The notes under the pieces are model-generated. The model did not search any database. It was given only the letters and a program-made list of their open reading frames with translations, and had not been told where the DNA came from. From the NCBI GenBank assembly GCA_002286715.1, contig NSJX01000008.1, positions 1 through 24,484 of the forward strand: a stretch of 24,484 nt of DNA, given 5' to 3'. Made by a program: the position numbers and the translations under genes. Source of the DNA: Dentipellis sp. KUC8613 (lineage: Eukaryota; Basidiomycota; Agaricomycetes; Russulales; Hericiaceae). Shown here piece by piece: positions 20,486-24,484 of the stretch. Every line of letters begins with the position of its first letter. Within the stretch, counting starts at the first letter, position 1.

Positions 20486-21782
20486 TTACGGAAGAGGATT
20501 TGGTTCGGCTAGATCCTGGAGAAGCATATCAAGAACATAGGCGGAATTCCCCTCTGTTGCGAGGACACCAAGTTTTTCTTCCTCGCGATAAACCCTCCCC
20601 ACATACTCTGTTGCCCCAGACATGTGTGCGATACGGCAGCATGCGGCGTGTATGGCGAGATATTTTGGGCAGGGTAGCGGGAGCTTGTTCTGAGCGACGA
20701 AGCATATTTGAGGAGGTAATGGAGGTACTAAATAGCAGGGCGACACAGTCCTGATGTGATAGCAGTGTGTCTAGAGAGATACGGTACGGCATAAGGTCAG
20801 TGACTGATGTTTCAGGCGTGACGGTTGACATAGACGTACCTCGCCCTCGACAGCCTCGAACCACAGGCAGAGAGATTCAAACCAGACGCGCAAATCAAGG
20901 CCGAGAGTGAGCACATTCTCGAGACGGTAGATCATATTTCCCGTAAGCTCGTGCTGAATGTCGGTGTAACCAAACCGATTCAGTAGCGTCCAGTATGTCT
21001 TCTGCGGGACATGAGCATAGAACGCAGCGGAGTACAAACGATCGCACGTTTGTAGTGTGGCTCTGAGCACCATGAAGACCCAAAAACTCAGGAATAATGT
21101 GGCAGCATGCAGTAATCGTAGTACCCTTTTCAGGGGGTAAGGGTAGGAGACCCCGTGCGTAACTATGCCCGTCGATCTTGCCGGTGATCATGCAGCGGTA
21201 ATCGTCTCTGATGAGAGCCTCCATGAAGGTCGGATTCAGTCGTACCATTATGGAGGTGTGATAAGAGGACGACGGAGAGGCACAGACGAAAGTGAGCCTC
21301 ACCTGGGCTTTGGCATTCTTATGGTCTCGTGGCCCATGCTGCAAGTGCACCACGGTGTCCAAGCGAAGTCGTTCAAAGGAATATTCGGAAAGGTGGCCGG
21401 ATGTTTCGTATGCATGTGATCTACGCGGATTAACTGTATGTATTAGGCGAATATATTTAGGGTGTATTGCATAGAAGGAAGGAAGAAGCGACGCACACAA
21501 AGCGATGATGCGAGTCACGTACAGCTTTCCAAGACTGTAAATGGTCGCAATAGACTCTTCTTTTCCTCGACAGGATAGAAGTTCGTCAATAAAGGGAGCT
21601 CGTTCGCTCCCAAACGGGTAGAGGAGAAGGTATCCAATTACGCGAGCATATACGAGGTCCGCAGTAGCTGATCGATTCTGTTCTGCCAAACGTCTAGACG
21701 CTTGCTGTTCAGCCTGGAGAACATACGTGTAGATCTCATTGTGCACAGCATCCGTGTGCGTATGAAGAGGAAGCGGTGGCAT
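20486..21782 (-). CDS. Fungal HNH-type nuclease-domain protein (final His missing)
   Basis: Exons: 21782-21497, 21433-21303, 21218-21048, 21001-20840, 20770-20486; 344 aa, phases consistent. The order is typical of the expanded agaricomycete HNH family: an N-terminal helical part (VHNEIYTYVLQAEQQAS), then IRDDYRCMITG, CCHIIPEF (His179), RLENVLTL (Asn225), LCLWFEAVEGE, and the family C-terminus YLAIHAACCRIAHMSGATEY. In related proteins the helix after Asn carries a His (L-H--F-) that completes H-N-H. Here the aligned residue in LDLRVWFESL is Arg234, so nuclease activity is doubtful. Upstream of the start lies a 550-bp region with an E-box-like CACGTG at 22076-22081. The gene is tail to tail with the DUF2235 gene. 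Function in fungi is unknown. Confidence 0.88.
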
Positions 21783-22336
21783 GGGACGAAGGACGCGGCT
21801 GGCGGGCAGTCGGTAAAAATGGTAAGTATTGAAATATTCGCACTAAGCCAAATTCGAGTTGCTGCTAGTGCCTCGGCTTTTGCCGCACCTACGTACCAAG
21901 TGGTTTGCTGCGGGACCCCAGGAGATACGAGTAATTGACCCTAGGTCTTCAAGTAGAACGCGTCAGAGACTTGATACACTATGCATTTTTCCTGTTCAGA
22001 TATTATTCTGGTGTGTTCTTGAATCTCAAGTGCTCTCAAGTTTTACTCACCGATGACCTCGTCGCCTTGACAGTCCACGTGCCATGGAATGCAGATTCAA
22101 ACCGTAACATTGTCATTGTACGATACGAAACGCAAGTATTTTATCAGAACCAAGGGTAAAAATATCAAGAAATGCACGGGCCCAATCAATCAGAGCCCGG
22201 GAGGAACGGGATTTGTGAATTAAGGGTAGAGAAATTAAGTGAAGAAGCACTGTCGCGCTCTAAAAAGTGAAGGTGAGAATGACCAAGGGTATTGATTCAG
22301 GCGGTGCAGTATAAGAGTACTGCGAGAACCCGCAGA
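21783..22336. other. Intergenic region upstream of the HNH gene
   Basis: About 550 bp between the HNH start and the 3' end of the isochorismatase, both on the minus strand. No gene is seen. The palindrome CACGTG (22076-22081) could bind a bHLH factor, but one site is weak evidence. Confidence 0.45.
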
Positions 22337-22348
22337 CTAGAGGTTCTC
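22324..22348 (-). repeat. Hairpin enclosing the isochorismatase stop codon
   Basis: GAGAACC (22324-22330) pairs perfectly with GGTTCTC (22342-22348) across an 11-nt loop that contains the TAG stop (22337-22339). Any role in termination or mRNA stability is speculative. Confidence 0.6.
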
Positions 22349-23293
22349 ACCGGGGTAGATGGTACCATTCAAGATAGCGGCGCGGTGCGCGCGGGTCAAA
22401 TACCCGTAAGAAGACAGGTACCTGTTAACCCCTCGCATCAGAAAAATTGCAATTCAGCGGGGAATTAGCAAGGATACATACTTATCATAGTACGGCAGCA
22501 TCTCCAAAGAGCCGGGGGTGGCACGCCAGTCGCGCATCAGGTCCGTGGTGATGGCAAACATGGAGAGGACGTGGACGCCGGCAGCGCGCATGCGGTCGTT
22601 CGCGTCGCGAGCGGTCTTCTCATCAAACGTGCCGCTGGCATCGGCGTTCGCAAATACGGTATAGCCCTCCTGGACGAGCGAGAGGGCCATGAAAGCGGTG
22701 CAGACCTGTTGCGCCAATAGGCAAGAGGGGGGGTCAGTATTGAAATTGAGACGGTGTCCACGGGAAAATGCATACGTCGGTCGTAATCCCAGCCATGATG
22801 ATTTGCTTCTTTCCGGTCGCCTTGATGGCAGCGCGGACGTCGGCGTTGTCCCAAGCATCGACTTCGCCTTGCCGCTTGACGAGCGGGGCATCTTTGTGCA
22901 TATCGATGATTTCCTGAGGGAGGGGCCCGTTGGGGCCTATGCTTCCATGCTCAATGCTATTATCATGAGGTCGAGAACGGCTGAAGACGTACCGGTCTCG
23001 GAGCTCGTCGTCAGGACGGTGGGAAGGTTGAAGACCTTGCCGATGGCGGCGTGTGCGAGAATGTTGTTCTTGTACTGGTCCGCCTGGAAGTCGCGGACCA
23101 GCTCAAAGAGCCCAACCTGATGGTCAAGCACGAGCAGCATGCTGTCGTTCTTGTTGATCCTCACGAACTCGAAGGCTGCGATAAAGGAATCATCAGCGTC
23201 ATCCCGGGGTAGGGAGTTATAGAGCTCACCGTTCACGCCAGCGACAGCGCCTGCGAGAGTGGCGGAGGCGGCGAGGAGCATCGAGACGAGCAT
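22337..23293 (-). CDS. Isochorismatase-family hydrolase (YcaC-like) with signal peptide
   Basis: Exons: 23293-23230, 23175-22993, 22936-22776, 22705-22482, 22421-22337; 238 aa, phases consistent. Exon 1 encodes almost only a secretion signal (MLVSMLLAASATLAGAVAGVN). The mature part is a cysteine-hydrolase-fold enzyme: LLVLDHQVGLFELVRDF (Asp39), TSSETGPNGPLP, APLVKRQGE (Lys103), ITTDVCTAFMAL (nucleophile Cys138), DASGTFDEKTARDA and MRDWRATPGSLEML. The Asp-Lys-Cys triad is complete, so it should be active. The YcaC subgroup forms multimers and its natural substrate is unsettled; isochorismate itself is not implied. A secreted form is unusual because bacterial YcaC is cytosolic. A TATAAA lies about 90 bp upstream of the ATG. 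The stop codon sits in a 7-bp hairpin (22324-22348). Confidence 0.94.
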
Positions 23294-23381
23294 CTTTCTG
23301 AACGCAAAGATGAGAAGGGGGGTGGAAGCTGAATGAATGAGGCAGATGCTGCTGGCCTGGCCTGTTCATTAACCTCACCTC

Positions 23382-23387
23382 TTTATA
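23382..23387 (-). promoter_or_regulatory. TATA box of the isochorismatase gene
   Basis: On the minus strand GGGTATAAAGAGG lies about 90 bp upstream of the ATG at 23291-23293, consistent with a TATA-dependent promoter and a leader of about 60 nt. Confidence 0.6.
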
Positions 23388-24297
23388 CCCGAGCACCTCG
23401 ACCAAAAAAATAGCTTGCCTGACAGAATCTCGTATTAATTGCCAAGCGCGTGACGCCGTACGCGCTGTGATTGTCATCAGATACCATTCAGACGACTTGG
23501 AGTCGCACCCTGGCGGCGTCCCTCCAATCAGCAAACGAACGCGTTCCCCCAAACTGCATCGCCCGACGTAAAATTATCAAGGTAATTGAACAGGGAAGCT
23601 GAACAGCAAGCGCCATACCTGCATTTGGGTGCGCCGTTCTCTGGCGCGTCACGCGGGATGGGCGCGCATCCTCCAGAGATGTCGCATCGCGCGCCTGTTG
23701 CGTCTTGGCCCCGCGCCGCCTTTGGTGCGCATGTTCGCGTCGGCATCGAAGCATTTCCCAACTTGGGTGTGCAGTTCACCTTGTCTCCGCACCTTCCGAA
23801 CAATTCAGCCCGAAGCGCCCTGCCGCCTAAATTTCTCATCAATATTCCGACATTGTGCCAGGGACGATCCAGACGACGCAGACCAGAATGGAAGCCGAGG
23901 TTTCAGGAAATGCTGGCCTGAGTAAGACATCGCTTGGAGGATAGGGGCAGCGTAGGTCGTGTACGCGTGTGCTCGGTAATGGGTAACCTGGTTGGTGAAC
24001 ATTTGTGACGCCATGAATAATGCTTTGACGGCGAGTCACAGCCCGACGGCTCGGCTGTCTTCGAGATCCGCGGCCCCGTGATGGTGAGTATGTGGCCAAC
24101 GACTCAGCAGGGCGACGAGCATGGATAAACATATTAAAAGGTATCACGACGAGCACAGTATTCACCAAAACGTACAGACACATTTGTCGTAGGCTAAAGG
24201 GTAATTACAACCGCTACGTGAAATGAAGATACCAAATCGAAAGTAGCGGTCGGCAAGATAGAACTAAGGTAGAAATAGAGCTAGTCTCGTTCCCAGC
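23388..24297. other. Upstream intergenic DNA, no gene recognised
   Basis: About 900 bp upstream of the isochorismatase promoter. Frames such as 23586-23921 (plus) and 23528-23842 (minus) oppose each other and match no family. I see no RNA gene or clear element. Confidence 0.45.
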
Positions 24298-24447
24298 CGT
24301 TCTAGAGGGGGGATCCTTGCGCTCTGTATCCGAGGAGAGTGGTAGGATGAGATATCGGGTGGCGCAGGCGGATGTTGCCGAGACGGAGCTCAAAATCGGA
24401 GTCAAAAAAATCGGTCAGTTCGCGCGCATGGATCCCCCTCTAGAACG
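24298..24447. repeat. 150-bp inverted-repeat element (MITE/foldback candidate)
   Basis: The left arm (24298-24322) contains CGTTCTAGAGGGGGGATCC and then TTGCGC. The right arm (24424-24447) is its inverse, GCGCAT then GGATCCCCCTCTAGAACG. Over 24-25 nt they differ only by one G in the G-run and one A/T exchange. The middle is 101 bp without coding content. No target duplication is evident next to the arms. Confidence 0.55.
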
Positions 24448-24484
24448 TCTGGTGTACTTCGTATAGAGAACCGTACACCGTGAC

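Noticed and set aside
20500..20754. Plus-strand frame of 84 codons
   Set aside because: Antisense shadow of HNH exon 5, whose C-terminus is clearly recognised on the minus strand.
23586..23921. Plus-strand frame of 111 codons upstream of the isochorismatase
   Set aside because: No family resemblance, opposed by equally long minus-strand frames, Arg/Pro/Ala-rich composition.
1..24484. tRNA and rRNA genes
   Set aside because: I looked for T-loop/B-box-like GGTTCGA-type sites on both strands; the few hits (for example near 13104 and 11007) lie in coding sequence or lack a cloverleaf.

Overview
The window looks like nuclear DNA of an agaricomycete basidiomycete, perhaps a polypore-type species (inference). 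Genes are GC-rich on both strands and split by many short introns of about 46-92 nt. The protein families fit: an RlmA/Rlm1-type MADS-box factor, an M28 vacuolar-membrane protease, a DUF2235 alpha/beta-hydrolase with a long C-terminal extension, a fungal HNH protein, a YcaC-like isochorismatase and a fungal APH-like kinase. All gene models were spliced by hand from conserved motifs, phase consistency and GT/GC-AG borders.

Layout. 1-434: AT-rich, no gene. 435-2272 (minus): gag and retropepsin of a Ty3/Gypsy-type retrotransposon without reverse transcriptase or integrase; the two frames are linked by a convincing -1 frameshift signal. 2273-3550: probable element leader or LTR material, then a 20-bp x 7 tandem repeat. 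3552-4424 (plus): APH-like kinase. 4671-4928 (minus): small orphan ORF. About 5.0-8.9 kb: GC-rich desert with low-complexity tracts, an A/T hairpin and a 558-bp segment bounded by perfect 12-bp terminal inverted repeats. 8923-10600 (plus): MADS-box gene, 6 exons. 11083-14585 (minus): M28 protease, 15 exons. 14.6-16.6 kb: divergent intergenic region. 16602-19754 (plus): DUF2235 gene, 11 exons. 20486-21782 (minus): HNH gene, 5 exons. 22337-23293 (minus): isochorismatase with signal peptide, 5 exons. 23.3-24.5 kb: promoter and a 150-bp inverted-repeat element.

The genes do not form an obvious cluster. The MADS factor and M28 protease are conserved housekeeping or regulatory genes. The DUF2235 hydrolase and HNH gene, tail to tail, belong to families that are expanded in agaricomycetes. 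The most striking signals are the gag-PR frameshift cassette in a pol-less element, two GC-AG introns fixed by strongly conserved protein sequence, two alternative donors 5 nt apart that would switch the DUF2235 protein between long and short forms, and an HNH protein lacking its last catalytic histidine.
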